Shown here: one piece after another, positions 9,847 to 18,527 of the stretch
Position numbering within the stretch: the first letter of the stretch is position 1
Layout of the letters: the number at the start of each line of letters is the position of its first letter
NCBI GenBank assembly: GCA_900167215.1
Contig: FUZS01000006.1
Coordinates: 62,001 to 126,000 of the forward strand
Reading direction: 5' to 3'
From: [Eubacterium] yurii
GTDB taxonomy: Bacteria; Bacillota; Clostridia; Peptostreptococcales; Filifactoraceae
Length of the DNA: 64,000 bases
Program-made: the position numbers and the translations under genes
The notes under the pieces: model-generated
The model's input: only the letters and a program-made list of their open reading frames with translations
Databases searched by the model: none
Told to the model about the DNA's origin: nothing

Positions 9847-11706
9847 ATGAGAGAAAATAAAGCTTATTACAGGAAAAAACTGTACCTTATCTTAGTTATA
9901 GCAACAATTGTTTTTGGGATACACGGTCTATACGAATATTATAAATTGAAAATTGACAATCCATTTCAGCTTATATCAGCAGTTTTATATGGAAATATAA
10001 AGATGTTTTTATTTGCGCCACCTATATCTCCGGAGGCAGATGTCAGTATAACATATGAACTTGCTAAATGGATGGCTCCAATACTTACTTCAGCCTTTGT
10101 ATTTACAAAGATATCACTTACTCTCCTTCATCTTAAAAATATGACTGTAAACAGATTTAGCAATAATCATATTTTAATCTTTGAAAATACGCTTATGGCG
10201 GAGACATTGATAAACAATTTGACAAATCAAAAAAACCCATATAAGATTTCACTTATTTCCAAACATTTTTTTGATGACAATTGGAAGACCAAGTATGAGA
10301 AAAAAGGCATTGCTGTCTATCAAATAGACTTTGAAAATAGCGATCAAAATGAGATAAACGAACTTATGTACAATGTCAACATCAATAATGTGAAGTATAT
10401 GTTCTTTTGCTCCGAAGTTGATTTAGAAAATTATGCTCTATATACAAATATTATAAAGAGGATAAGACCGAAAAGACATATCACTTGTTATGTAAATTGT
10501 GAATCTGCTACTATTTCCACTTATCTTGAGGATATGATAAGGCAGGAAAGTGAAAAAGAAGAAAACTTGAAAAATATAGATACAGTACATTTTGACAAGA
10601 CGGATTTAACAGTCAGGATGTTGCTTTCATATGACAGTGTAAGTAAAAGTATTTCAGATAAAATAGATAATTTATCACTTATAACTGAAGAATGTTCAGT
10701 GGAAAAAATAGATGATAGCATAGGTGAATTTCACATTTTAATGATGGGAATAAATGAGCTGACTACCATCTTACTTAAGAATATTTCCAACGATATAACA
10801 CTGTCTCTGAAAAAAAATACTAAGGTCAGTATAATTGATAATGACGCTGATAATTATATGGACGAGTTACTTATGTACAATGAAGGGCTGAGGAAGTCTC
10901 TTGATTTGGAAGTTATAGACTCAGCATTTGAAAAGGGAAGGTTGCTTAAATATCTAAGAGAGATGAAAAAGGAAAATCCTCCTTCTTTAATTTTTATACT
11001 AAATGAAAATATACTTGTAAATCTTGAAATGCTTAAGATAGTTGACAGATACTTCTCAGATGTTCCTAAGATAGTAAGAAATATATCTGATGTAGATTTA
11101 AAATATATACTGCCTAAAAACTATGATAAAATCAAAATCTTCGGAGATGTCTCACAAATAATGACACAAGATGTGATTATAAGTGAGAAACTGGATAATC
11201 ATGCAAAAAAATTCAATGATAACTATAACAATGCTTCTGAATCTGCAGGTATGGGAGAGGGTAAGAAATGGAACGAACTATCCAATGTTAAAAAATCATC
11301 TTCACGATCTTCTGCAACCCATGCTAAGATAAAAGAGATGATGATAGCAAAAATATTTGCAGATAAAACAAAGGATGAGATAAAATCATATTTGAGTGAA
11401 AAATTCGAGGAATTCACTAATTTGCAAAACATACAAAGAGAAGATAAGGAAGAATTTAAAATACTATTTCGTAAATATCTAAAAGAAAATCCCCCGCTTG
11501 ATTTTTTATCAAGATTGGAGCATAAGAGATGGTGTAACAGCTATTATGCAATGAATTTCAGATATGGAGAGGAAAAGGATGAAGCTATGAAAACTCATCC
11601 ATGTCTTATAGATGATTGGGAAATTGTGATAGGGGAAAAATTTGACATATGTCATCCTGAATATGACTTGCTTTCTGTATTTATTCTTTTTCAAAAGGAG
11701 AACTGA
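9847..11706 (+). CDS. two-TM protein with RCK/TrkA-N-like domains and C-terminal RyR domain
   Basis: The protein has 619 residues. There are two predicted membrane segments, at about residues 10-30 and 72-92, with a hydrophobic stretch between them, giving a minimal channel-like front end. Two Rossmann-like segments follow, near 112 (HILIFENTLMAE) and 296 (FHILMMGINELTT). Both lack a full GxGxxG and resemble degenerate TrkA-N/RCK domains. The last ~65 residues match the ryanodine-receptor (RyR) repeat: LEHKRWCNSYYAMNFRYG, then a Lys/Asp-rich turn, HPCLIDDWE. No potassium selectivity filter (GYG) is seen. The TIR gene starts 2 bp after its stop, so the two probably act together. Inferred role: membrane sensor or effector of a TIR signalling pair. 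Domain calls are by eye. Confidence 0.72.
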   Translation: MRENKAYYRKKLYLILVIATIVFGIHGLYEYYKLKIDNPFQLISAVLYGNIKMFLFAPPISPEADVSITYELAKWMAPILTSAFVFTKISLTLLHLKNMTVNRFSNNHILIFENTLMAETLINNLTNQKNPYKISLISKHFFDDNWKTKYEKKGIAVYQIDFENSDQNEINELMYNVNINNVKYMFFCSEVDLENYALYTNIIKRIRPKRHITCYVNCESATISTYLEDMIRQESEKEENLKNIDTVHFDKTDLTVRMLLSYDSVSKSISDKIDNLSLITEECSVEKIDDSIGEFHILMMGINELTTILLKNISNDITLSLKKNTKVSIIDNDADNYMDELLMYNEGLRKSLDLEVIDSAFEKGRLLKYLREMKKENPPSLIFILNENILVNLEMLKIVDRYFSDVPKIVRNISDVDLKYILPKNYDKIKIFGDVSQIMTQDVIISEKLDNHAKKFNDNYNNASESAGMGEGKKWNELSNVKKSSSRSSATHAKIKEMMIAKIFADKTKDEIKSYLSEKFEEFTNLQNIQREDKEEFKILFRKYLKENPPLDFLSRLEHKRWCNSYYAMNFRYGEEKDEAMKTHPCLIDDWEIVIGEKFDICHPEYDLLSVFILFQKEN

Positions 11707-11708
11707 AA

Positions 11709-14700
11709 ATGGAAAATGAACAAAAACATAGAATAACAACTGATGAGATGCAAAAGGCTGCTGAGGAATTCAAGCAGATAAAGTACAAGTATGATGCCTT
11801 CATAAGCTACAGACATGTAGAGCCTGATCAAAGCATAGCAAAGCAAGTTCATCAGATGATAGAGACTTTCAAAGCTCCAAAGGAGTTTTATATAAATGGA
11901 GAAAAACCTACTTTTAGAGTTTTTCGTGATAGAGAGGAGCTGGCTGCAAAGGATCTTAGTACCTCAATAGAAGATGCCCTTGCAACAAGCAGATATCTTA
12001 TAGTTATATGTTCTAAGAGAACTCCACTTTCTGACTGGTGTGAAAAAGAGATAGAGACATTTAGAAGAATGCATGGTGATGAAAGGATAATACCTGTATT
12101 GATTGAGGGAGAAGTTGATGACTCCTTCCCAAAAGCACTTAAACAACTTAAAAGAAAAGGTGATGAGAGTTTACAGGATATTTTGGCTGCCGACATAAGA
12201 CCTGATATGGTATTAAAAAATGACTTTGTAGGTTATGAGTATTTACAGGATAACTACAGTCAGAAACTTAGTGAACTAACTAAACAATCTTTAAATATAT
12301 TAAAAACTGAAAAATATAGAATTATGGCTACAATACTAGGCTGTAGTTTTGGAGATCTCAAACAGAGGGATAAGGAGAGGAAAAATAAGCTGATACTTGC
12401 TATTTCATCCTTATCAGGAGCGGTATTTTTGATATTTGGTATATTTATGGCAAATGCCTATCAAAAAGCGGAGCTTGCAAGGCAGGAGGCTGTACAGTCA
12501 AATGCAAGTATATTGATGAAGACTTCTAAAGATTTTTTGAAAGAGGGTGACTACATCAAGGCGGTGCTTGTGGCAAAAGAGGCTATGAGTCCTATAACCA
12601 AAGATATGAAGGACTATGATGTCTTAAAAGCTGAGAAAATGTCCGTATTCAACGATACCATATATCATACCGGGGCATCAACCCTTACAACTATATCCAC
12701 TAAAAATAAGCTTACTTTTATGGCAATAAGTAAAGATGAAAAATATGTAGCCTACGGATTAGATAATAACGACACTGCAATAGCAAGAGTGCAAAATGGA
12801 GAGGTGATAAAGAGATTTTCAGGTCACAGCCAACAGGTAAAAATGGTAGATTTTTCAAAAGATGGTAAGTATTTAGCTTCATCATCATTTGACAATACAT
12901 GTATCATATACGACATAGAAACAGGAGAAGAAAAGACAAAACTGGAGATTGATGGTGTACCCATGATGACCAGGTTTTCAAAGGACGGTTCTAAACTCTT
13001 CTATGCCACACTTACAAACAACGCTACAAATTTTTATGTATATGATACTACTACATGGCAAAAAGTAGGAGAACTTATTGTTAACGAGTCTGTGAAATAT
13101 GCTGATATAAAAAATGACGGTAGTGAAGCTCTAATAGTCCTAAGTGCAAATTCAAAGGAACAACTTACAAGGAGAAGTCTAAAAGATGGAAAGATAATAG
13201 ATATTATTCCAAGGGTACAAGTTAAAGGCATAGATAACAAACAATACTATAGACCGTATAAATCGGCTAATTATTCTAATGACGGGGAAAATCTGATTTT
13301 ATTGACAGATTCGGATATAAGAAAAATATCTATAAATGGTAAAAAAGAGATATTTAAGCAAAATATGTATATAAATTCCTATGATTCAAAGATAATGTCT
13401 GAAAGTGAAATGGGAGAAAAGATTGCTGTAAAAGCAAATGTTCAAATATATATTTTAGATGGAAAAAGTGGCAAGATAAGTGATGAAATATATTTTGCTG
13501 ATTTAGATATGAAATATTTTACTTATAATTATAAGACAAATACTGTAGTAGGATTTGGAGAAAATGGAAATTATTCCATATGGAGAGATAAGGTCATAGT
13601 TGAAAATAATTTAAGTTATGGCGTTGGTGTGCCGGTAGAGTTCATTTTTTTGAAAGATGGAAGCAAGATACTGGCAAACTCACATGAAAGTCAAGCTATA
13701 AAGATAATAGATTTAAAATCAAGAGTTTCTTCTGAACCTGTATATGCCAGAATAATTGCAAACTCTAATGATAATTCACATATGCTCTTATATGATGGAG
13801 ATAGTTTTGCTATTTCAAATGATAATGGGAAAACAAGTAAAAAAATTCAAACGGATGAAACAGCTTTTTACGGTCTTATTCCAATCTCTAAGTACAATGC
13901 AATATCTAATGACGGAAGATACTACGCATCTATAGTTATGACGGAAGATACTTCGACAAAGTTGTCAAAACCTACTCTTAAACTTTATGATATTCAAAGT
14001 AATGTAAAAAAACATATAAGTATAAATTCAACATCATCTTCATTCACCTTTACCGGGGATTCAAATCAAATAGCAGTGTTAGATGATGTAGAGGGCTTGA
14101 AAATTTATGATATTAAGGATTTAAAATTAATAAAAAGCTACAAGGATATAAAGGACAGCTCCGGAGACATAATGATTTCAAATGACTCTAAAATTTTGGT
14201 TATAAACAGATTTTCTGGAATTGCTTCTGTTTATAATTTAGAGGATGGTACTCATGTAGAAGATATTGCAGGAGAGGTTTTAAACATACAAAATACGGGG
14301 GATGAGATAAAGCTCAAGGGAATTCAAAATAACGCCGCATTTAATTGGAGCAGTAAAACAGGTATAAATACTTGGGAAATGGATGAGGCATGCAATCAGA
14401 CTCCGCTTAGTTTTGAAGATATAAATATGTACAACGAAGAAGGTGATATCTTGCTGATGATAAGAAATAATGAAACTGACAGAAAATGTTATGTAGTTGA
14501 TTTTTCTACAGGCAGACTGATGATGACGCTCAATCCTTCAATAAAGAAATATACTGTCAACGGTCACATATCTCCTGATGGAAAGGTAATAGCTATAGAT
14601 CAAAACTACTATGCTAAATACGATAATGATAACTCAAAGTCCATATCATATGTAACAACTGCAGTTTACAAGATTTTAAGCGAAGAGGAAGTTTTACAGG

Positions 14701-14774
14701 AAATAGACAAAATATTATCTGACAGAACACTTTCAAAAGAAGAAAAGGTTCAGATAGGTATAAGTACAAAATAA
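11709..14774 (+). CDS. TIR domain-TM-WD40-like beta-propeller protein
   Basis: The protein has 1021 residues. A TIR domain spans about 27-145: FISYR at 31-35, VFRDREEL near 71, and SDWCEKEIETF near 108-118. Glu114 is placed like the NADase glutamate of SARM1-type TIRs. A single membrane segment follows at about 228-250. Next comes a helical stretch (ELARQEAVQSNASILMKTSK) of the kind seen in clostridial TIR-WD40 proteins. The C-terminal ~700 residues form poorly conserved WD40-like blades, the clearest being FSGHSQQVKMVDFSKDGKYL and SSFDNTCIIYDIETGE. With the TIR at the N-terminal side of the only helix, the propeller would lie across the membrane if topology is simple. Inferred role: sensor propeller coupled to TIR signalling or NAD+ cleavage. 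Terminator directly follows. Confidence 0.85.
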   Translation: MENEQKHRITTDEMQKAAEEFKQIKYKYDAFISYRHVEPDQSIAKQVHQMIETFKAPKEFYINGEKPTFRVFRDREELAAKDLSTSIEDALATSRYLIVICSKRTPLSDWCEKEIETFRRMHGDERIIPVLIEGEVDDSFPKALKQLKRKGDESLQDILAADIRPDMVLKNDFVGYEYLQDNYSQKLSELTKQSLNILKTEKYRIMATILGCSFGDLKQRDKERKNKLILAISSLSGAVFLIFGIFMANAYQKAELARQEAVQSNASILMKTSKDFLKEGDYIKAVLVAKEAMSPITKDMKDYDVLKAEKMSVFNDTIYHTGASTLTTISTKNKLTFMAISKDEKYVAYGLDNNDTAIARVQNGEVIKRFSGHSQQVKMVDFSKDGKYLASSSFDNTCIIYDIETGEEKTKLEIDGVPMMTRFSKDGSKLFYATLTNNATNFYVYDTTTWQKVGELIVNESVKYADIKNDGSEALIVLSANSKEQLTRRSLKDGKIIDIIPRVQVKGIDNKQYYRPYKSANYSNDGENLILLTDSDIRKISINGKKEIFKQNMYINSYDSKIMSESEMGEKIAVKANVQIYILDGKSGKISDEIYFADLDMKYFTYNYKTNTVVGFGENGNYSIWRDKVIVENNLSYGVGVPVEFIFLKDGSKILANSHESQAIKIIDLKSRVSSEPVYARIIANSNDNSHMLLYDGDSFAISNDNGKTSKKIQTDETAFYGLIPISKYNAISNDGRYYASIVMTEDTSTKLSKPTLKLYDIQSNVKKHISINSTSSSFTFTGDSNQIAVLDDVEGLKIYDIKDLKLIKSYKDIKDSSGDIMISNDSKILVINRFSGIASVYNLEDGTHVEDIAGEVLNIQNTGDEIKLKGIQNNAAFNWSSKTGINTWEMDEACNQTPLSFEDINMYNEEGDILLMIRNNETDRKCYVVDFSTGRLMMTLNPSIKKYTVNGHISPDGKVIAIDQNYYAKYDNDNSKSISYVTTAVYKILSEEEVLQEIDKILSDRTLSKEEKVQIGISTK

Positions 14775-14782
14775 GTAATTTT

Positions 14783-14809
14783 AAAAGGGCTCCTCTAAGG
14801 AGCTCTTTT
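14783..14809 (+). terminator. rho-independent terminator after the RyR/TIR operon
   Basis: AAAAGGGCTCCT pairs with AGGAGCTCTTTT (one G-U) across a 3-nt loop. Confidence 0.9.
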
Positions 14810-14850
14810 AAATGTATAAATAAAATGTATATATCTTTTTGACTATTTGC

Positions 14851-14990
14851 TATAATACTAAATTCTAATAGAATAATGGAAATATTTTATAAAAAATGAT
14901 ACACTAAATGTTTATTAACTAAAGATATGCTATAGAGTATCATAAGTATAGAACTGATTAAATCCATGATTTAAATAGAGTTTAGTATAA
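14851..14990. repeat. MITE-like palindromic repeat, family 1, degenerate copy
   Basis: The left end (TATAATACTAAATTCTAATA, then GAATAATGGA) and right end (AATCCATGATTTAAATAGAG, then TTTAGTATA) resemble those of the better copy just downstream. Together the two copies fill most of the 448-bp gap 14775-15222. No gene or RNA is recognisable there, and the gap holds nothing else I can name. Confidence 0.5.
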
Positions 14991-15000
14991 AGTCAGGATT

Positions 15001-15129
15001 TATACTATAATCTAATAAAATAATGGATAAATCTTTTTCAGAGCATTTATAATAAAGCCATAAACCACGTGCTGCTTTGTAAGTCATTTATGAAAATTAT
15101 CCATAGATTAAATGGATAATAGTATTATA
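15001..15129. repeat. MITE-like palindromic repeat, family 1
   Basis: About 129 bp. The left end reads TATACTATAATCTAATAAAA then TAATGGATAA. The right end reads TTATCCATAGATTAAATGGA then TAATAGTAT. The ends are imperfect inverted repeats of about 29 bp, and the same ends recur at 59621-59748 and 39396-39528. There is no coding capacity. A 16-bp piece of the left end also recurs at 15219-15234, over the 3' end of the NUDIX gene. Confidence 0.7.
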
Positions 15130-15222
15130 ATAATCAAAAAATATATATGACTATTATAATGAAAAAGATGAAAGATGTCATTTCATTATTCTATTTAATA
15201 CTGGTTTTACCTTTTTTATAAT

Positions 15223-15846
15223 CTAATAAAATCCTCCGTCTTTCAATATTTCTACAAAATTGTTCAATATTTTTGCAGTAAGCCCCCATATTATGCAGTT
15301 TTTAAATTCATAAAAGTAAGTTACTTCATTTCCTGTAAAAAAATTATAATTTTTACCGTTTTCTATTAGATGATAGGGGAAGTTTTCATCACGTTCTATT
15401 TTTATCTTGGACTTGTAAGATGAATAATTTGTGTGAATAATTTCCTCTAATGGCACCGCAATCAACTTTTCAACTTCATCATTATAATCTATGTCTTCAA
15501 ATTTGACATTTATAATCTCAAATATAAAAGTATGGACAAAAAGTGAGTTGAAATTCATAAGATAGTTAGACTGAGCTATTATATTTATATTTTCGTCAGA
15601 TAGATTACATTCTTCCTTAGTTTCTCTGATTGCAGCTGTCAGAGCGCTTTCATTTTCTTCCATGTGTCCACCTATAAATGAGATATCGCCGGATTGATTG
15701 ACGTTGCCAGAGCGTTTTTCAAAAATAAGGTGGAGCTTATCGTTGATATTCATTAGAGCAATTACAACACTTACCTCTCTTAACTTTTTTATACTCTCAG
15801 GCTTCCGATTTTTAAATATATCTCGTATCCTTAGAACATCATTCAT
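15223..15846 (-). CDS. NUDIX hydrolase, CoA-pyrophosphatase (NudL)-like
   Basis: The protein has 207 residues. The NUDIX box is GHMEENESALTAAIRETKEE followed by CNL, matching GX5EX7REUXEE with the usual Gly of the GU pair replaced by Asn. Just before it, NQSGDISFIGG matches the extra motif of the CoA-pyrophosphatase subgroup (UPF0035). The likely reaction is hydrolysis of CoA or a related nucleoside diphosphate derivative to 4'-phosphopantetheine plus 3',5'-ADP. Its ATG shares one base with the ddl stop codon (TAATG), so translation is coupled to ddl. The stop lies in a sequence resembling the left end of the repeat at 15001. Substrate is inferred from the motif only. Confidence 0.82.
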   Translation of the reverse strand: MNDVLRIRDIFKNRKPESIKKLREVSVVIALMNINDKLHLIFEKRSGNVNQSGDISFIGGHMEENESALTAAIRETKEECNLSDENINIIAQSNYLMNFNSLFVHTFIFEIINVKFEDIDYNDEVEKLIAVPLEEIIHTNYSSYKSKIKIERDENFPYHLIENGKNYNFFTGNEVTYFYEFKNCIIWGLTAKILNNFVEILKDGGFY

Positions 15847-17051
15847 TATCCGATTTTTCCTCCATTTTTACTACCACTCAAGTTTACAAGACTTAGTATG
15901 TTGCTGTCAAATGAAAATATTATGTCTTCTTGTTCTCTTGTCCTTTTTATAGCAAGTTGAATTAATTTTTCAAGTAAGTCAGGATAGTCCATACCAACAG
16001 CCTTCCAAAGATAAAAAGATAGCGAACCGGGTATAGTATTGATTTCATTAACATATATTTTATTTTCTTTTTCATCTATGATAAAGTCTATTCTTGCAAC
16101 TCCATTACAACCAAGGGTCTTGAAAGTATCAACTGCCATGTTTCTTATAGTTTCTCTTGTATTTTCATCTATATCTGCCGGTAATTTTCTACTTAGAGAT
16201 TCCATGGTACCTTTAGCATTTGAGCTGCCTGTTTTTTTGCCTGAGGAAGATTCATACTTATCCTGATAGCTAAGTATTTCTCCGGAGCCTATAGGTTGTT
16301 CACATTCAGATGCAACTGCAGACTCTATATCACCAAGTACACTACAATTTACTTCTTTTATTGATGTGATAGCTGGCTCTACTATCAGCTTATAAGAAAA
16401 GCCAAAAGCGTAATCTAGCGCATCTTCAAGAGAATAGTCGTCTTTTGCGATTCTTATACCTACTGATGAGCCAAGGTTAAATGGCTTTACAATGACAGGA
16501 TAGTTGAATTTTGATTTTATTTCATTTTTTACGTCATTGCTGTTCTCAAGATACTTAAATTTATTTACGACTAAGCAGTCTAAAACAGGTATGTTGTTTT
16601 CTTTTAATATACATTTCATAGCGTATTTGTCCATACCTACAGCAGAGGAGTATACGTCGCAACCTACATATGGTATTCCAAGCATATTTAACATGCCCTG
16701 TAAAGTACCGTCTTCAACATTAGTACCATGAACTATTGGAAATGCTATGTCAATATAGTCATAAATTTTATTGCCTAAAAATTTAAATGGGTACTTTATT
16801 AAGTCTACTTTTTTTCCATTTTTTACCAGTAGAACCTGATTGCTTTTTTCAAGCAACGACTTTATATTTTTATACTCTTCTATTTTTCCTGTAAATTCAG
16901 AAACAAAAAACCTATTGTCTTTTGTAATATATATAGGTACTATATCATACTTTGTTTTATCGAAAAATTCAGCTGCTTGTAGAGCTGAAACTATTGATAC
17001 TTCATGTTCTGTAGAGTTTCCTCCAAAAAATAATCCTATTTTTATCTTCAT
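15846..17051 (-). CDS. ddl: D-alanine--D-alanine ligase
   Basis: ATP-grasp enzyme that joins two D-alanines for peptidoglycan precursors; cytosolic. The N-terminus IGLFFGGNSTEHEVSIVSA is the Ddl signature. ATP-grasp blocks include PVIVKPFNLGSSVGI and VNEINTIPGSLSFYLW. The in-frame GTG at 17060 overlaps the GGAG ribosome binding site, so I chose the ATG at 17051 (7-nt spacing). The protein is 401 residues, longer than the ~310-370 usual for Ddl. The C-terminal extension with IKRTREQEDI seems subgroup-specific. It is the first gene of a two-gene minus-strand operon with the NUDIX hydrolase, behind its own promoter. Confidence 0.95.
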   Translation of the reverse strand: MKIKIGLFFGGNSTEHEVSIVSALQAAEFFDKTKYDIVPIYITKDNRFFVSEFTGKIEEYKNIKSLLEKSNQVLLVKNGKKVDLIKYPFKFLGNKIYDYIDIAFPIVHGTNVEDGTLQGMLNMLGIPYVGCDVYSSAVGMDKYAMKCILKENNIPVLDCLVVNKFKYLENSNDVKNEIKSKFNYPVIVKPFNLGSSVGIRIAKDDYSLEDALDYAFGFSYKLIVEPAITSIKEVNCSVLGDIESAVASECEQPIGSGEILSYQDKYESSSGKKTGSSNAKGTMESLSRKLPADIDENTRETIRNMAVDTFKTLGCNGVARIDFIIDEKENKIYVNEINTIPGSLSFYLWKAVGMDYPDLLEKLIQLAIKRTREQEDIIFSFDSNILSLVNLSGSKNGGKIG

Positions 17052-17086
17052 AAAATTCACTCCATATTTAAAATTTTTCTCTCAAT

Positions 17087-17115
17087 ATAATAAACTTTTT
17101 TTATCATAAATACAA
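17087..17115 (-). promoter_or_regulatory. ddl promoter
   Basis: On the minus strand TTGTAT (17115-17110) and TATTAT (17092-17087) are separated by 17 bp, about 35 bp upstream of the ddl start. Confidence 0.55.
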
Positions 17116-17275
17116 GTGTTAGGATATATTTTATATTTAAATATTATTTTTAGTTTTGATATATTTTTCCATAAATTAAACAATGAATGAAAATTTCAAT
17201 TTGTCTATATGAAAGTATAACTAAGCTTTGAATTAAATTTCTAATTGTAGATATATACAAAAAATATTATAAGTA

Positions 17276-17305
17276 TTAGCATTAATAATTACATTGTGAT
17301 ATAAT
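17276..17305 (+). promoter_or_regulatory. nadD-yqeK operon promoter
   Basis: TTAGCA at 17276-17281, 18-bp spacer, TATAAT at 17300-17305 with an extended TGA just before it. The promoter lies about 40 bp upstream of the GTG start. Confidence 0.6.
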
Positions 17306-17344
17306 AATAGATGAATTTTTTTATAATTATTTTAGGAGAATGTT

Positions 17345-18514
17345 GTGAATATAGGGATTTTGGGAGGTACGTTTAATCCCATACATTACGGTCATCTTTT
17401 TATTGCACAATATATACTTGATTTTATGAATTTGGATAAGATTTTATTTATTCCATCCGGCAATCCTCCTCATAAAAATGGAGTGATTGATAAAATTCAT
17501 AGGTTGAATATGAGTATATTGGCAATAAGTGACAATGATAGATTTGAAATAGATGAGTTTGAAGTTAGAAAAGAAAACTATTCTTATGCCTATGATACCT
17601 TAAACTATTTAAATAAAAAGTATGTAGAAGACAAGCTTTATTATATCATAGGTCAAGATGCAATGATTGACTTTGATAAATGGCACAGGTATGAGGAAGT
17701 GGGAACTATGGTTGATTTTATAGTTGTTACTCGAGGCAGGATTCTTACTCAGAAATTAAAAGAATTATATTCAGGTGTAAATATGATTTTTATAGATACT
17801 CCTGTTATAGAGATATCGTCCACAGATATAAGAGACAGAGTGCTGAATAAAAAATCTGTAAGATATTTTTTGAGTGAATCTGTAGAAAAGTATATATTAG
17901 AAAATAATCTTTACGAGGTGAATAAGATGACTTTAGAAGAAAGAATAGAGGAAGACTTAAAAAAAATCCTGGATGAAAAAAGATACAGACATACTTTGGG
18001 TGTAGTAAAATCGGCTCAGGAACTTTGTAAACTATATGGTGAAGATGTACAAAAGGCTACTTTAGCAGCCTTGCTTCATGATGTGGCAAAGCAACTGAAA
18101 AAAGATGAGGTAAAGCAAAAGATAGAAAAATATAACATAAAACTTGATGATATAGAAAAAGAGACCAATCAGTTGAAACATGCAAAGATTGGTAGATATA
18201 TAGCTGAATTTGAATATGGCATAAAGGATAAGGACATATTAAATGCTATAGACTATCATACAACCGGTAGAGCAAATATGTCTAAGCTTGAGATGATAAT
18301 TTGTCTTGCAGATTATATAGATGATACAAGAACTTTTGATACAGTGGACGAGATAAGAAGACTTTCAAAGTTAAATCTTGAGTACGCCTTATATTATGCA
18401 ATTAACGGAACTTTAATTAATCTTGCACAAGATAATAAACAGATACACAAAAATACCATAGATTGTAGGAATTTTTTGCTTGAAAAATGCAAAGATTGCA
18501 TAGATAAACTATAA
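17345..18514 (+). CDS. nadD: NadD-YqeK fusion: nicotinate-nucleotide adenylyltransferase + HD-domain hydrolase
   Basis: The protein has 389 residues. Residues 1-194 are NadD: the nucleotidyltransferase motif GILGGTFNPIHYGHL and the C-terminal ISSTDIRDR. NadD converts nicotinate mononucleotide to deamido-NAD. Residues 195-389 are YqeK, an HD hydrolase with YRHTLGV, LLHDVAKQL, and H/D ligands in IDYHTTGR and LADYIDDTR; relatives split diadenosine tetraphosphate. These are usually two adjacent genes. Here they are in one frame, yet GAGGTG at 17915-17920 and an ATG at 17927 are retained at the junction, so free YqeK could also be made. GTG start 5 nt after AGGAGA. It leads the nadD-yqeK-LCP-rsfS cluster. 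Confidence 0.93.
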   Translation: MNIGILGGTFNPIHYGHLFIAQYILDFMNLDKILFIPSGNPPHKNGVIDKIHRLNMSILAISDNDRFEIDEFEVRKENYSYAYDTLNYLNKKYVEDKLYYIIGQDAMIDFDKWHRYEEVGTMVDFIVVTRGRILTQKLKELYSGVNMIFIDTPVIEISSTDIRDRVLNKKSVRYFLSESVEKYILENNLYEVNKMTLEERIEEDLKKILDEKRYRHTLGVVKSAQELCKLYGEDVQKATLAALLHDVAKQLKKDEVKQKIEKYNIKLDDIEKETNQLKHAKIGRYIAEFEYGIKDKDILNAIDYHTTGRANMSKLEMIICLADYIDDTRTFDTVDEIRRLSKLNLEYALYYAINGTLINLAQDNKQIHKNTIDCRNFLLEKCKDCIDKL

Positions 18515-18527
18515 GCGGGAGACAATA

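Noticed and set aside
9847-11706. A true potassium channel (TrkA/KtrA or Kch-type)
   Set aside because: No GYG selectivity filter is visible, and both Rossmann motifs are degenerate; only the layout is channel-like.
11888-12196. 102-codon minus-strand frame inside the TIR gene
   Set aside because: It is the antisense of the conserved TIR domain and lacks start signals.
14851-15129. Insertion sequence with transposase
   Set aside because: The repeats have inverted ends but are only ~130 bp and hold no coding frame, so they are at most non-autonomous elements.
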